This document shows positions 30,500 to 42,010 of a DNA stretch of 64,000 bases, piece after piece. The first letter of the stretch is position 1. Every line of letters starts with the position of its first letter. The DNA lies in the NCBI GenBank assembly GCA_917880885.1, contig OU862913.1, forward strand, positions 3,658,001-3,722,000, read 5' to 3'. The position numbers and the translations under genes are program-made. Source of the stretch: Limnephilus marmoratus (lineage: Eukaryota > Arthropoda > Insecta > Trichoptera > Limnephilidae). Under the pieces are notes generated by a model. It saw only the letters and a program-made list of their open reading frames with translations, did not search any database and was not told the origin of the DNA.

Positions 30500-31303
30500 C
30501 TAGATAAGTTTATTTAGATCGTCTGAATGCTTAACATAGATTATTTTATCATTTGGTGATTTACGAACCAGTATTTTGTTTTCCCTAAACCAGACATACA
30601 TATACTTAGTTTCTTTTGCTTTCTGTTTAGTTTTCCAGAGTAGTTCTTTAAAGTATGGACAAATGATTTCTCCTATGTAGATTTTTTCGCTGCCCAGGGT
30701 TGTCGCGGTTTTGGCGTCGATGTTCTTCCGGATTTTTAATATTTGGTCTCGTTTGTTGTTATCGTGGAATTTAACTTGGATTCTCGGGTAGGCTCCTGGT
30801 CGTCTGTCCTGGATACGTTTCACCTCCTTCAGGTCGTGTAGCTGAATCGCCATCCCAGCTGCCGCAGCCACCTGTTGTACTAGTAAAACTGGCTGTTCCT
30901 CATTTGATTGTGGGATTCCACATATTTCTATGCAATCTTCTTTCGAGGCTTGTTCTAGTTCCGCGATTCTAACTTCAAAACTTTTTATAATCTTGTTTTT
31001 ATCATTTACTTCTCTCCGAAGCATCTCAACTTCAGACACCAGCTTGGCAATATTTTCTATTTTAATATTTATATCATCATATTGGTTACTAATGAAGTTA
31101 CGTGAGTTTCGAGATTCAGCATTTTCTTCGTCCATTTTCTTGAAGAATTCTTTTTTCATTTCTTCAAATTTATTGTTGACAGCTGTTAAGACAATGTCAA
31201 GAATCTCTTTATGTTCTGGGAGTATAGATTTTAATTTCAGATCACTCTGGTTTGTATTTTTGCTTCTTGTTTGTTTATCCATTATTAGAGATAAATTATT
31301 CAA
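30500..31303 (-). CDS. LINE ORF1 protein (coiled coil plus RRM-like C-terminus)
   Basis: 267 codons. The N-terminal half is a probable coiled coil (residues about 40-125; KFEEMKKEFFKKMDEEN, later EVEMLRREVNDKNKIIK). It is followed by the CIEICGIPQSNEEQP segment and RRPGAYPRIQVKFHDN, RDQILKIRKN, the pattern of ORF1 nucleic-acid-binding domains in many insect LINEs. No PHD or CCHC finger was seen, unlike the other LINEs here. The frame is intact. A second methionine, MDKQTRSKN, seven codons in, may be the true start. A 5' UTR of about 140 bp seems to precede it. Confidence 0.8.
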   Translation of the reverse strand: MNNLSLIMDKQTRSKNTNQSDLKLKSILPEHKEILDIVLTAVNNKFEEMKKEFFKKMDEENAESRNSRNFISNQYDDINIKIENIAKLVSEVEMLRREVNDKNKIIKSFEVRIAELEQASKEDCIEICGIPQSNEEQPVLLVQQVAAAAGMAIQLHDLKEVKRIQDRRPGAYPRIQVKFHDNNKRDQILKIRKNIDAKTATTLGSEKIYIGEIICPYFKELLWKTKQKAKETKYMYVWFRENKILVRKSPNDKIIYVKHSDDLNKLI

Positions 31304-31440
31304 TTGAGTGGGTAAATAAGTTATTTAATTTGAATTATACTCGTAAATAATATCACTTTTCTTGGTTAGTATTTTGTATGATGGGAGTAAATCCGTATGG
31401 TTTTGACTGTACTTAAGACACTTAAAACACAGAACTAAAA

Positions 31441-32200
31441 TACTAGCAGCAATTAGTGCACTTTTTCGATGTTTTCTATCACTTTTAATATATTTTTTTT
31501 ATTAATTTTTGATATTTTGATATTTCCTGCACAAGAGTCCCAAACTGCCCATCCCCAAAGGTTATTTACCTGGCTCTTCAGACGTGGTCATTTTTTATAA
31601 GTTTGATACACGGATAATACGGAATGTTATTTTTTTTAACTTATAGACAATCAAATTAGACATTTGTCGGAAGTACTTCATCATAATTTTGAAAAACAAC
31701 CCAGGTTTTGAATGGTTTGTTTGGCAAAGCAGGGTTTGTCTAGCGGGTTTGTGTAATTATTCTAATACATTTCTTTCCATATTCTACTGTTATAAATACA
31801 GGTACAAACTTGTCACTAATGCATTCACTTTGTTTTACGCAAAAATATTTTTTCTATGATTGGCAGCATTGTCTATGAACTTTTTGAATTTGCGATTCAA
31901 AACTTCTTGTACATAAAAGTGTTAATTTTAGTTTTTTGGTGGCTATTTTTTAGATTGGCGTTTTTCCTTTTTAACACCGATTAGAACATATTTACAACTA
32001 TGATAGTAAGGGAGTTACAGCGTTTTATATGAGACCTATGTGCGTTGGGACAAATATAGTCTCCTGTGATTAAACGGGTTAAAATAAAAATGATGAATCA
32101 CGATGAATAAACAATGGCGTTTACCGCGTGAGTGAATTAATTGTTGTGCCAACTTATGTCTGTCATGCTCTGTTTATTATTTTATGTACTATATGCTTGT
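31441..32200. other. Spacer with a shared dispersed word
   Basis: AAGAGTCCCAAACTGC and TACCTGGCTCTTCAGACGTG (about 31536-31590) match the repeat at 1361-1625. Otherwise AT-rich, with no gene seen. Confidence 0.45.
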
Positions 32201-32202
32201 TA

Positions 32203-35200
32203 TTTATTTATTTAGCATAAGCTTGTACATTTATATACATAATTTATTAAAAAATTTTGACTGCCCAACTAGGAGTATTCCCGTTGCAGTCAAAATATTA
32301 TGGGTATGAACATGTGGAACATGATTTGTACAAAAAAAAAGAAAATTGATGAAATAAAAAGAAGAGAAAGAATATTAAATAAATTTAAAAAAAATGATTA
32401 AAACATAGTAACTGTTATTTGTTTGGCAAAGAAAATAACATTAATTTTAAAAAGAAAAAGTAGATAGGTATATATAGGTACAACAGCCATGGTTTGTTTA
32501 GCATAGTAGAAATGATAATAATAATAAATTAAAGTTATAAATATATGTGTACTTAGAAGAAAATAATTAAAACATAAGGTAATGGTGTTTGCATTTCATA
32601 TTATAGTCCTACGTACACATCTTGTATAATGAGAACTACGAGTAGAAAGAGAACAGAAACAAGAAATTAAAATAAAATAAAAAAATTAATACCTGAGTAT
32701 TACTGTTGTTTGCTAGCATAGTTAAAATAAAATAATAGGTTGTTTGTAGGCTTATAAATTGCATATTATAAGCCTACATACATATTTTGTATAAATATGA
32801 ATAGAAAAGAGAGATATAGAATAAAATAAAATATCCAATTAAAACATAAGATTAACAGCTGCTTGGTTAGCTTTCTAATTTAAAAGTAATAGGTAGGTAC
32901 ATACATACACATAATAATATAGATTAGAAAATAATGATATCTTTTACATAGTTCATTTTTTGTTGGAATTTTTGTTGTAGTTTTTGGTTTGTGTTTGATT
33001 TCATTTTTTCTGTAGTAAAAGTTCACTCTCCTTTCTCCCTAATTGTTGAAACCAAGTAGTCGTCAGTTTACGAAGAACACCTGTGCTTTCCTTTTTCCAA
33101 GTATCAGGCATGAAGTTGTATAATTTTGGACCTAAGGACATGAAGTGTCTTTGAGCGAGAGATGTTTTGATTGTGAGTGTTACAATTGGATTTCTCCGTG
33201 AGTGTCGGGTGTCGTGAGAGTGGTTAATAGATGGGTATAGGTGGCGTTATTTATGGGTGTTTAAAATTAATTTTCTCATGTACAGTTGTCTAACATCCAG
33301 AACTTGTAAGTCTTCAAATAGTGCATCACTATGATATCTAAATGGTTTTTTGAGGATTACCCTTAGTAGAGATTTTTGAGCTTTTGCTAATTTGTCCAAA
33401 ACAGTTTTTGCACATCCACCCCAACCTAAGGATGCATAATCTAGAAGTGACCCACACATAGCATCATAGATGAGTTTCAATTCTTTTTTACGTAAGATAT
33501 TTCTGATTGTCGTAAACATGTGTGTGAGCTTTCTAACCTTTGTGGTGACTAGATCCACGTGACCGTCCCATCTAAGGTATTTGTCTAATATAACACCAAG
33601 GTATTTTATACTGTCCACGCATTCTAATTTATAGCAATTACAGGTAGTTGAGTCAGTGCATTTATGTACAAAAATATTATATGATTCCTTGGGTTGGCCT
33701 GCTTCTGTCGCACTAAATCGTATAAATTTTGTTTTTTCCGAATGAGTGTTAACAGATTACAGTCTAACCAAAGTTTTAGCTGTTTTATTCCATCTTCTGC
33801 TTTGCAGTGTACATTGTTCCATGTTCTTCCTTCAAATATTAAGACAGTATCATCTGCAAATGTTATAATGTGATTGGAAAAATTGCTGTTACACATATCA
33901 TTTATATAAATACTGAACAAAATAGGTCCTAAGGTACTCCCTTGGGGTACACCAAATTCTACAAGGGCCGGATCACTAATAGTATCATTAATTTTAACTT
34001 TTTGGTATCTGTTAGCTTATTAACTACCCATCCATTTGTGTAGTTGTCCCTGAATACCTATAGCCTTTAGTTTTTTTAGAAGTATTTTATGCGAGATGGT
34101 ATCAAAAGCTTTGGCAAAATCTAAGAAGAGAGCAATTGATTTATTTCCCCGGTCAATATTATTGGAAATAATGTCCGCCAGCTTAGCAATTGCATTTTCT
34201 GTTCCTAGACCTGGTCGAAAACCGAACTGGTTGTTGGATAAGATTTTATGAGTTTCTAGGTAGAGGGTGAGACGATTTTTTACAATTTTCTCAATAATTT
34301 TTGAGAATGAGTTGAGCAGAGATATTGGCCGATAATTATGTATATCTGATTTGATTCCATTTTTGTGAAACAATATAACAACTGATTGTTTTAGGTGATT
34401 TGGGAATGTGCCTGTCTTGAAACTAAGATTACAAATGTATGCAATAGGATTCGCTATGAGTGGTTTCAATATTTTCAGCAGATTTGAGGAAATTTGGTCT
34501 GGCCCACAGGCATTAGATGACTTAAGCTCATCTATCATTTTCATGACTTCATTAGTCGTTGTTTTAATCTCGTCTGTTTTAAGATTAAGAACAGGTTGAA
34601 GGTATGTTGGCTAGTTCAGATTCAGTTTTCTTACATTTTACAAGGATTTTATTTGCGAGAGAGGCTCCTACTGAAGTAAAATAGTGATTAGCAAAATTAG
34701 CCATCAATTTGGGGTTAGTAGCACTTGTATTTTTAATATCCAATGATTGTTTGAAAGACGATTTGCTGTTTTTTGTTTTGGTAATTTTACGAAATATTTC
34801 CCAGAAAAGTTTTGGAGTTATGGTGTTTTCGTATATATATTTTTTGTAGAAATTTTCTTTAGTTGAATTAATTAATTTTTTACATAAGTTTCTATATTTC
34901 TTATATTTTTCTTGAACTAGAATATTATCTGGTTGTCTTTTAGCATTTTTGTGAAGTTGATTACGTCTGTGGATGGATTTGACTAAACCAGGGGTGATCC
35001 ATGGCATAAGTTTAAATCGTTTGTTCGGTATAACTTTGTTAACAATGTGATTAGATATGTAGTGTTGTAATTTTGTGATAAATTGCTGAATAGCTTGGTC
35101 AGTGTCAGTCTGATCTATTACGTTTTGCCATTTTTCTGTAGACAGCTCCTCAAACAGTGCGTTATAATTTATTTTTGAAATATATTTATTTTTAGAAGGA

Positions 35201-35260
35201 GATGAAGGCTTATTTTTTAGGCCGAGCGCTGTGGTATAATGATCTGAAATTGTTGTGTGT
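32203..35260 (-). mobile_element. 5'-truncated LINE, frameshifted
   Basis: On the minus strand it runs from within the endonuclease/linker region (about 35260) to an AAATAAATAAATAAC tail at about 32203. The 3' UTR is about 1 kb and AT-rich. It is related to the LINE at 25262-31440 (shared KYLGVILDKYLRWDGH and WGGCAKTVLDKLAKAQK wording). Confidence 0.8.
33247..35007 (-). pseudogene. LINE ORF2 remnant (linker, RT, C-terminus)
   Basis: Four open pieces in changing frames make up one decayed ORF2. 35007-34585: WITPGLVKSIHRRNQLHKN. 34544-34020: RT finger and motif A, SNACGPDQISSNLLK, NYRPISLLNSFSKI, NQFGFRPG, LFLDFAKAFDTISHK. 33920-33624: FSIYINDMC and catalytic TFADDTVLIF. 33618-33247: YLGVILDKYLRW and C-terminus. 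At least three frame changes (near 34560, 33970 and 33620) make it non-functional. Confidence 0.85.
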
Positions 35261-35355
35261 ATACAAACGAGTCCGTAAAATCAATGTTATGATTCTACAT
35301 ACTTGTTATAATGCTCCTGTATAATTTACCTTACATGTAAAAGACATCAAGGCGT

Positions 35356-35662
35356 AAACAAAATAAACAAATAAACAAATAAAAAAATAAACAAATAAAA
35401 AAATAAACAAATAAACAAATAAACAAATAAACAAATAAACAAATAAACAAATAAACAAATAAACAAATAAACAAATAAACAAATAAACCAATAAATAAAT
35501 AAATAAATAAACAAATAAACCAATAAACAAATAAACATTTAAACAAATAAAAAAAAAAACAAAATAAAACAAATAAACAAATAAACACATAAACAAATAA
35601 AAAAATAAACAAATAAACAAATAAACAAATAAACACATAAACAAATAAACAAAAAAACAAAT
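35356..35662. repeat. (AAACAAAT)n microsatellite, about 300 bp
   Basis: Alternating AAAC and AAAT words with few interruptions. Because the period is not a multiple of three but lacks stops on the minus strand, it reads as three false ORFs of LFVYLFIC repeats. It lies just beyond the 5' edge of the truncated LINE. Confidence 0.95.
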
Positions 35663-35694
35663 ATGTATAGATAAAGTGTTTTACATTTTTTATT

Positions 35695-35890
35695 TTTTTT
35701 TAAAGAAAGACAAACATTCCCGTTTGTCTTTCTTTAAAAATGTTTGAAAATCTCCTACTACCATCACAGAAAGCCGAAAATGTTGCTTGTGTTGTGATGG
35801 AGGACTTAGCCAGCCGAGGAATCGAACACGCGACGCTCGGGTGAGATCCAAACGCTATGCCCACTCAACCACCGACCAGTCGAATACATA
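35695..35890 (-). mobile_element. tRNA-derived SINE, copy 1
   Basis: On the minus strand it has an A-box region TGGTTGAGTGGGCATAGCG and a B-box region GCGTGTTCGATTCCTCGGC. A body follows (CCATCACAACACAAGC... GGCTTTCTGTGATGGTAGTAG), then a T-rich tail TTTGTCTTTCTTT. A second copy at 55545-55680 shares head, body and tail. This copy carries an extra palindrome in the tail (AAAGAAAGACAAAC against GTTTGTCTTTCTTT, 35702-35740). Confidence 0.75.
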
Positions 35891-35930
35891 CATCCTATCC
35901 TCCTATTTATATTTATTTATTTATTTATTT

Positions 35931-36581
35931 ATAATATTATAAAAGTGAACATTTGTATGGATGTATGTTTGTTACTCTTTCACACAAAAACTACTGAATA
36001 GATTTTAAAAATTCTTTCACCAATAGAAAACTACATCATTTGCGAGATCTATAGGCTATATATGTATATTGGTAAGCTCTGGCGTTATGAATAATCTCTG
36101 GCGTTATGAAATTATTTCTCATACTTTTTCTGTCGCTAACAAAATCGATTTATTGCAAACGTCAGAAAAAAACATGGAGGTATGTATGGAGGAGGGTGAG
36201 GGGAGGGGGAGGGGTGGGGGGAAGGGAGTTGATGGGGGGAGTTGTGTGGGGAGTGGGAATATGGAGGGGAAGGGGTGGGGGGAGGGGTGAGTGGAGTGGA
36301 GAGAGTGAAGGTGGAGGTGGTGGAGCGGGGTGGGAGAGGGGGGTGGAAAGGAAGGGGAAGGGGTAGGGTGAAGGAATGTGAAGGGAGGTGGAGTGGGGAA
36401 GGGAATGGGGTGTGGGGGGAGGGGGAGAGGGGTTGATGGTGGAGTGGAGTGGGGGGTGGGTGGGTAGAGGGGGTGGGGGGAGAGGGGTTGATTGGGGAGT
36501 GGAGTGGGGAGAGGGAAGATGGAGGAGGCGGAGTGGGAATCCCCTAATACCATGCGAGCGAAGCCGCGGGAAAAAGCTAGT
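35931..36581 (+). mobile_element. Polypurine-rich Helitron-like element
   Basis: Starts near ATAATATTATAAAAGTGAAC and ends GCGAGCGAAGCCGCGGGAAAAAGCTAGT at 36581, the CTAGT end expected of Helitrons. The beginning (TTTGTATGGATGTATGTTTG, then CTTTCACACAAAAACTACTG) is repeated immediately downstream in the next copy. About 36176-36535 is almost pure G/A and generates several false ORFs. No Rep/helicase gene. Confidence 0.75.
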
Positions 36582-36709
36582 AATATTATAAAGGTGAAAG
36601 TTTGTATGGATGTATGTTTGTTACTCTTTCACACAAAAACTACTGAATGAATTTTAAAAATTCTTTCACCAATAGAAAACTACATTATTTGCGAGATCTA
36701 TAGGCTATA
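36582..36709 (+). mobile_element. Second Helitron copy, left part (split by the LTR element)
   Basis: Head-to-tail with the previous copy. It matches that copy's first 130 bp up to GCGAGATCTATAGGCTATA, where the LTR element starts. It continues after the LTR element at 50907 with TTGGTAAGCTCTGGCG, just as in the intact neighbour. Confidence 0.85.
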
Positions 36710-38346
36710 TGTAGCAATCAGTCGTGCTACGCAAACGCGTAAAGAAAAACACTGGAATTAACTGTTGATCGTTTAAGAATTAATAATTCAAATAATACAC
36801 TGAGCGTGATCGTAGTAAATAACGGTACAAGTTGTTTGGCTTGCTATTCTATCGACTGACTGGGTCAAACCATTACTCCGGCATTTATAATGCCGCGGCG
36901 GAGGTAACGGTTTAATAATTCGGCTGATAATATCGAGATGATATCTGATGATATCCTCCAATACTCTTCACTAGTGTATACGCTTCGAACTGTTTATAAA
37001 ATTACTTTTGTGACCTGTAAATTACTGGTTTCGTTTTGACTTATGTATGTACTGAAACATTTTATTTTCTTGTTTTAATTATTTTCTTTTAGCTCTAATT
37101 TCACACCGTTTACAGGCATCCATGATCTCCTAACGTTTCTGCTAAAACTGATTTATGCTTTACTTCAACAGGCCATGTTCTATCTTGGAGGGCGATGGTG
37201 GTGATGATGCCATCGCCCAATATATTATGACTTCTGTAATCATACAACAATTATGTTTCTAATATATAATTGCTTTTTTCATTTTTTTTTTTTACTTTAC
37301 ATTAGCTTTAGTTCCATATTTTGGTGGTGCAGCTGAACTGTACATATTTATGTATCGTCGTCACCCCATAAAAGGGGGTGGGATAGACCCCGTCCGTGCG
37401 TACAGCCAGGCGAACCCATACTGGAGCGGTTTTTCTGCGATCCTCCCGCGCCTCCCCCAATGATATGGGTAGGCCTGAGGAACAGCCGCGTGGTCTCGAC
37501 GTCCTTCCGCCCCCCCTCCGACAATCCGACGCTGATCTTTTCCCCAGAGTCTTCAAAAACTTCCTCTTCTTTCCCACATATATTTCTTCGTGGCAAAATC
37601 GGTGAGTCGGCTAAAGGGCGCGGACTCCGGGTTTCGTCTGCGGTTGGGCCGATAGCCATACACATTGTCATTGGGACTGCCTGGTGGTTTGTGGAATACC
37701 TTCTCTGTATACATATTTTATTTTTATGCCTTTTCTTCTCTCAGTTATTTTTGCAAATACTTGCATTATTAAATTATTGTTACTTTTTCGTTATTTATCT
37801 TATCCAGGTCTCCTCAACCGGGCGCAGCTCTTATTTTTCTTTATTTACTAACACCTTTATCTGTATATATTTTTCTCTATAGATTTCAGAAGAATCATTC
37901 CACGGGCTGCTACTTTTATTTATCTTTTGTATAATGTTAATGTAAGTACTTGCATACTGCTTACTAACCCCGTATGCATGGACATTGGAGGGTCTAGAGT
38001 CGTTCAAATAAATGTAGCTTCGTTCAAAAAAAAATAGAGTCTTGACGTGTGCGGTGAAGGAGGAAACCATATGTTTCCTTATAACGCCGTTGGGAAAGTG
38101 GTGGGGTCCCCTCCAATGATAATATCGAGAGAATACGATACGTTTCTCGATGGTTCTGACGCCTAATGAACAGGGAATGTAAATGCTCCGGTTCTTTCCA
38201 TAAAGTGCGACGAGATCCCAGATATCTCTGCGTCGGTAGGTAGGTATTATTCGTGTACCGTTCCGATTGTACCACGCGGCGACGTCGCCGTGCTGCACAG
38301 GTATATACCTTAAGTAGGTACGTACCTGGGTGTTTGCTTCACCACA
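36710..38346 (-). repeat. 3' LTR of the Ty3/gypsy element, split by GC-rich repeat
   Basis: LTR sequence occupies 36710-36938 and 38131-38346, interrupted by the repeat at 36939-38117 and its 13-bp duplicate. It retains the uninterrupted ATACCTTAAGTAGG site that is occupied by a MITE in the other LTR. Confidence 0.9.
36939..38117 (-). repeat. Unidentified GC-rich dispersed repeat, copy B, with 13-bp TSD
   Basis: Inserted in the 3' LTR, with GATAATATCGAGA at 36926-36938 and 38118-38130. On the minus strand it shares blocks in order with 22786-23830. It holds overlapping open frames, including 37671-37348 (107 codons: TRSPRPLADSP, RRNICGKEEEVFEDSG, GGGAGGSQKN). The product is unknown. The homologous frame in copy A is broken, so coding is doubtful. 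The long TSD suggests retroposition by a LINE. Confidence 0.7.
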
Positions 38347-38362
38347 CAGACCCCCCCAGCGG
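38347..38362 (-). other. Polypurine tract of the LTR element
   Basis: On the minus strand GCTGGGGGGGTCTG lies directly upstream of the 3' LTR, the position of the plus-strand primer in LTR retrotransposons. Confidence 0.7.
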
Positions 38363-38859
38363 CACAGATAAGGGCTGCGATAAAAAGAGTAGTTTAGACG
38401 TTAAGGTAGTCGGGAAAACGAACACGCCTTCCTGAATAGGGTGGATCGCCATTGTATGGAAATTTTTTATTTTTATAAATCAGTTTTCGCGGGCGGAATA
38501 GATGCTCTAGGTACATACAATTAAGCTACAAAACATCAATTTAAAATTTTGATAACAAGTACTGCCACAAAGCAGTTGAATTATTTACAATATGGTAAAA
38601 AAATTGACCCTTTTTAAAACAGTTTTGTGTCAATATGAATACTTTAATTTTTTCTTTTACATTTCATAATGAATAAAAATTGCTGCGCCTTAAAGAATAA
38701 CATTTAAAAAAATTGATATTTTTTATGAATCCCGCGAAAATTTTACAAATTGCTGAGTCCACTTTCGCGCACTATACCAAGAAACGCAACAAACATCTTT
38801 AGATCAACCGTCCATATCTCGCAGTACAGTTTCAAGTTTTACTAACGTTGATCTTCCAA
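38363..38859. other. Spacer in the secondary insertion block
   Basis: AT-rich. No gene or clear terminal repeat was seen. The left boundary of the material inserted between pol and the PPT lies somewhere here. Confidence 0.4.
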
Positions 38860-40060
38860 CTGACCAACAATACTTGGCTTCATCTACTTCTTCTTCTTAT
38901 GTAATAAATCCAACAGACAGTAGACTATCTGTTGTATCCAGAACATTGGATCGATACAGTATTTCTGATCGGGCGGGTGCGCCCTCGTCTGCGCTACAAT
39001 GCAAGATATTGGATTAGTGACAACAGATAATCTAACAAACGTGGTCGATCGTAATAAGATTCGACGTGCTCGTGCCAAAACTAGGACCACACTGCCTGAC
39101 TGCCATCAATCAGCCCCATTTTGATTCGTGCATTTGCATATCGTTTGAAGGTTGAAAGGATAAAACATTAATCATGTAGGATGGATGCAGAAAAGTTGTG
39201 ATAGAAGAACATATCAGTCTTTTGAAAGAACCTGGCTCACAATACATAGGCCACATAGGCGTTAAGTTCGGTGATGCTAAAACAATAGCTCACAAATTGT
39301 TTGCATATTTTGTGGCAAAATCCATTGATTAAGCGTGCATCGTGGCTATCGGATGTGACGGAACAGCAGTTAATACTGGAACTAAGTCTGGCATTATTCG
39401 ACTTCTTGAAGGAAAGCTCCATCGTCCACTTCAGTGGTTGGTCTGTCAAATACATGCCAACGAGTTAAGTTTGAGACACCTTTTCGAATACCTTGATGGA
39501 ACGACAACAGGTCCTAGAAGCTTTAGCGGCCAACTAAGAAAGTTACTCAAGAACTGTGAACATCTTCCTGTGATAGAATTTCAAGCAATAGAAAGCAACT
39601 TACCGAACATTACAAAATCCCGCGACGACCTTAGCACAGACCAGCTTTATTTATTGGAAATGTGCCAAGCAATCGCCGAAGGACAATGTAACGAAAACTT
39701 AGCCAAAAGAAACCCTGGTAAAATCTGTCATTTGCGTTTGTTAACAACAGCCAACACTATTCTCCGACTTTACATTTCAACCAAGAATTCGACAGAAAAT
39801 CTGGTGATATTGACTGAATTTATGCTAAGAGTGTGCTACGATGTGGTTTAATATTAAAAAAAACACAACCTTCGTGCGTTTACGGGGCGAGACTCCTTCA
39901 CGAAACCATAAAATTGTCTCCTTACCTTCCAGAGCATTTCAAAAAGGTGGCAGATCCCGTAATTAAACGCAACGGGTATTTTGGCCACAGCGAAAATATA
40001 CTTATTAGTACGCTAAACGACGAACGAAGACTGTGATGAACTCGCCTTAATAATGATTAA
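38860..40060 (+). pseudogene. Decayed transposon-protein fragment (GCDGT...TTANxILRLY family)
   Basis: Frames on the plus strand, with stops and shifts, read NKIRRARAKTRT, then IGCDGTAVNTGTKSGIIRLLE, LQWLVCQIHANELSLRHLFE, LSTDQLYLLEMC, RLLTTANTILRLY, and after a frame change VADPVIKRNGYFGHSENIL. From memory this order of motifs matches a large uncharacterised family in aphids, Hydra and other invertebrates, transposon-linked and possibly hAT-like. The longest open piece is 39342-39851. The start is lost and the C-terminus appears only 5 kb away at 45115-45530. Non-functional. Confidence 0.6.
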
Positions 40061-40910
40061 TAATAATTGTAGGTGGATAATTTGTATGGAGCCACTTTGT
40101 AAGGGCGCTCTACAACTTAAAATAATTTCAAAAATCCAAGTATCTGCGGGGTTGATTTATGGGTTACACCGGCGACCCCAGCAATAGTCACAAAAAAAAT
40201 AGACGAAGACGAAAAGGAATTTAACATTAGCTACAAAGCAGTGCCACGTGTTAGGGTCGAGTCCATTAAGCACGTCACAGGGCTCTGTTTAGAAAGTGTT
40301 CTGGCTTTCAAGTACATCCAATAAATTACTATTTTGAAGTTCTGAAACTGCAACAAAAAACTAACGAACACGGAATAACGTCAGAATTCTCCGAAAAATT
40401 GTAATTAAATTTGACAGGCTGGTCGATTTAAGTCAAATATATCGGTGATGATGTTGGATTTAACGAATTTTGAAGGGATTTTAGAAAAGTAGGTAATAAA
40501 TAAAAAAAACTGTGGAGCCAAGGGCCACACACGGGGGGATAAAAATTAAGATACAGAAAATCAGGGGAGAGGTTTTGAGATGACAGTCAGGGTAGATTCG
40601 GTCTCGGGGACGGACGGATTTTAAGAGTCGCAGTTATATAGGGAATAATAACAGTAGTTCGGGCGTGTAGACGGGAAATAATTCGTTTATTGGCAGAATT
40701 TATTCAGAAAATTGAGTTTAATAAATAGGAAAAGTCATAAGGCAGAAGATATCTTATCCTCGGCGCGAGTTTTGTGTTTGGCAGATGCAATTTGAAACTA
40801 ATGATTGCATGAGTTTTGTGTTTTGCGAAAGTGCATGTGGAAATTTAATTGGAATCTGCGGCTTGCAGAGTTCGGGTGAGTGTATTTACATATTTGGTGC
40901 GGACCTTGCA

Positions 40911-42010
40911 GAATGGATTCAAATCACAACGGTGTTAAAGAAGTTTCACTATCATAATAGATAGATGTTTTTAGTGTCGCACGGTTCCGTTTCATCTAGT
41001 TCCAAATCACAACGGTGCTAAAGAAGTTTCCCTTTTAGAAAAACAGCTGTCAGCATTTTAGAAACAAAAAATTAATTTATTACAAATTGCGTTACATATT
41101 TGGTGCGGACCTTGCAGAAAGGGGCTCATATTCATTTGGTTCGGAGCGTGTACCTACCCAAGGACATGTTGGGATGTTTGAAGTGAGAGGCGCGTTTGTT
41201 TTCGGTTTGAGTCATAAATCTTTTGACACTCCCTTCTATTGTCTCTTCGAGCAATAGCTAAGATTTAATTTTGTGTAACTGGACATTTTGTGCGGGATCC
41301 CTGTTTAACAGAGTGCAATTCACATGCGGTAGAGGTGAAACCTTCAGAAAACTAAACTTCGGGAGAATGACGAATTTAATACGTTAATTGTGGGATTTAT
41401 TAGTTTTATTAGTTCAATTTTATTCTACGAAGCACCGCACGAAGAGAAGATCGATAGGCCACGAAGCATCACACAGGGAGGAGACCGATTATAGAATCCC
41501 ATTCTCACGCAGGATAAATCCTATAGGTGTGTTTTAGTGTCGCACATTTCCGTTTCATCTAGTTTCAAATCACGACGGTGTTAAAATAGTTTCACAAAAA
41601 TAATAAATCTTATAGATGTGTTAGTGTCGCTCGTTTCCGTTTCATCTAGATTCAAATCACAACGGTATTAAAGAAGATTCACTAAGATAATAAATCCTAT
41701 AGATGCGTTTGGTGTCGCACGTTTCCGTTTCACCTAGTTTCAAATCACAACGGTGTTAAAGAAGTTTATTAAAAAAAAAACAGCTGTCTGCATTTTAGAA
41801 ACAAAAATTTACAGTGGTGCAGCTTACACGCGGTAGAAGTGAAACCTTCAGAAGATCAAAGGAGACAGGAGACCGACTAAAGTGTCTCATTCACCGGCGG
41901 AATAAATCCTATGGAGGTACGTGTTTTCTCTCCGTTTGGCGTCGCTATTTTTCGTGCTACCAAGTTTCAAATAACAACGGTGCTAAAGAAGTTTTCAAAC
42001 CAATAACCAT
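40911..42010 (+). repeat. Dispersed/tandem repeat units with CAAATCACAACGGTG core
   Basis: The core CAAATCACAACGGTGTTAAA (with variants) occurs at about 40919, 41002, 41566, 41652, 41740 and 41967. Most are preceded by TTAGTGTCGCACGTTTCCG and TTTCATCTAG. Adjacent units are about 82-88 bp apart. An AAACAGCTGTC-GCATTTTAGAAAC block follows two of the arrays (about 41040 and 41780). Confidence 0.8.

Larger units (their letters stand above)
25262..31440 (-). mobile_element. Near-complete LINE with two extra hydrophobic ORFs
   Basis: Order on the minus strand: 5' UTR (to about 31440), ORF1 (31303-30500), a 135-codon hydrophobic ORF (30345-29938), a 410-codon CxxC-repeat/hydrophobic ORF (29861-28629), ORF2 (28636-25655), a 3' UTR and an AAATAAATAATAATA tail (25265-25300). 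Most insect LINEs have ORF1 and ORF2 adjacent; here 1.86 kb lies between them. The upper boundary is approximate. Confidence 0.75.

Noticed and set aside
35306..35660. Three overlapping ORFs of LFVYLFIC repeats
   Set aside because: Translation of the (AAACAAAT)n microsatellite; it has all three frames open and is not a protein.
36069..36591. Several glycine- and proline-rich ORFs on both strands
   Set aside because: They are the two strands of the G/A-only tract in the Helitron.
39237..39455. 72-codon minus-strand ORF
   Set aside because: Antisense of the GCDGT-family protein fragment.
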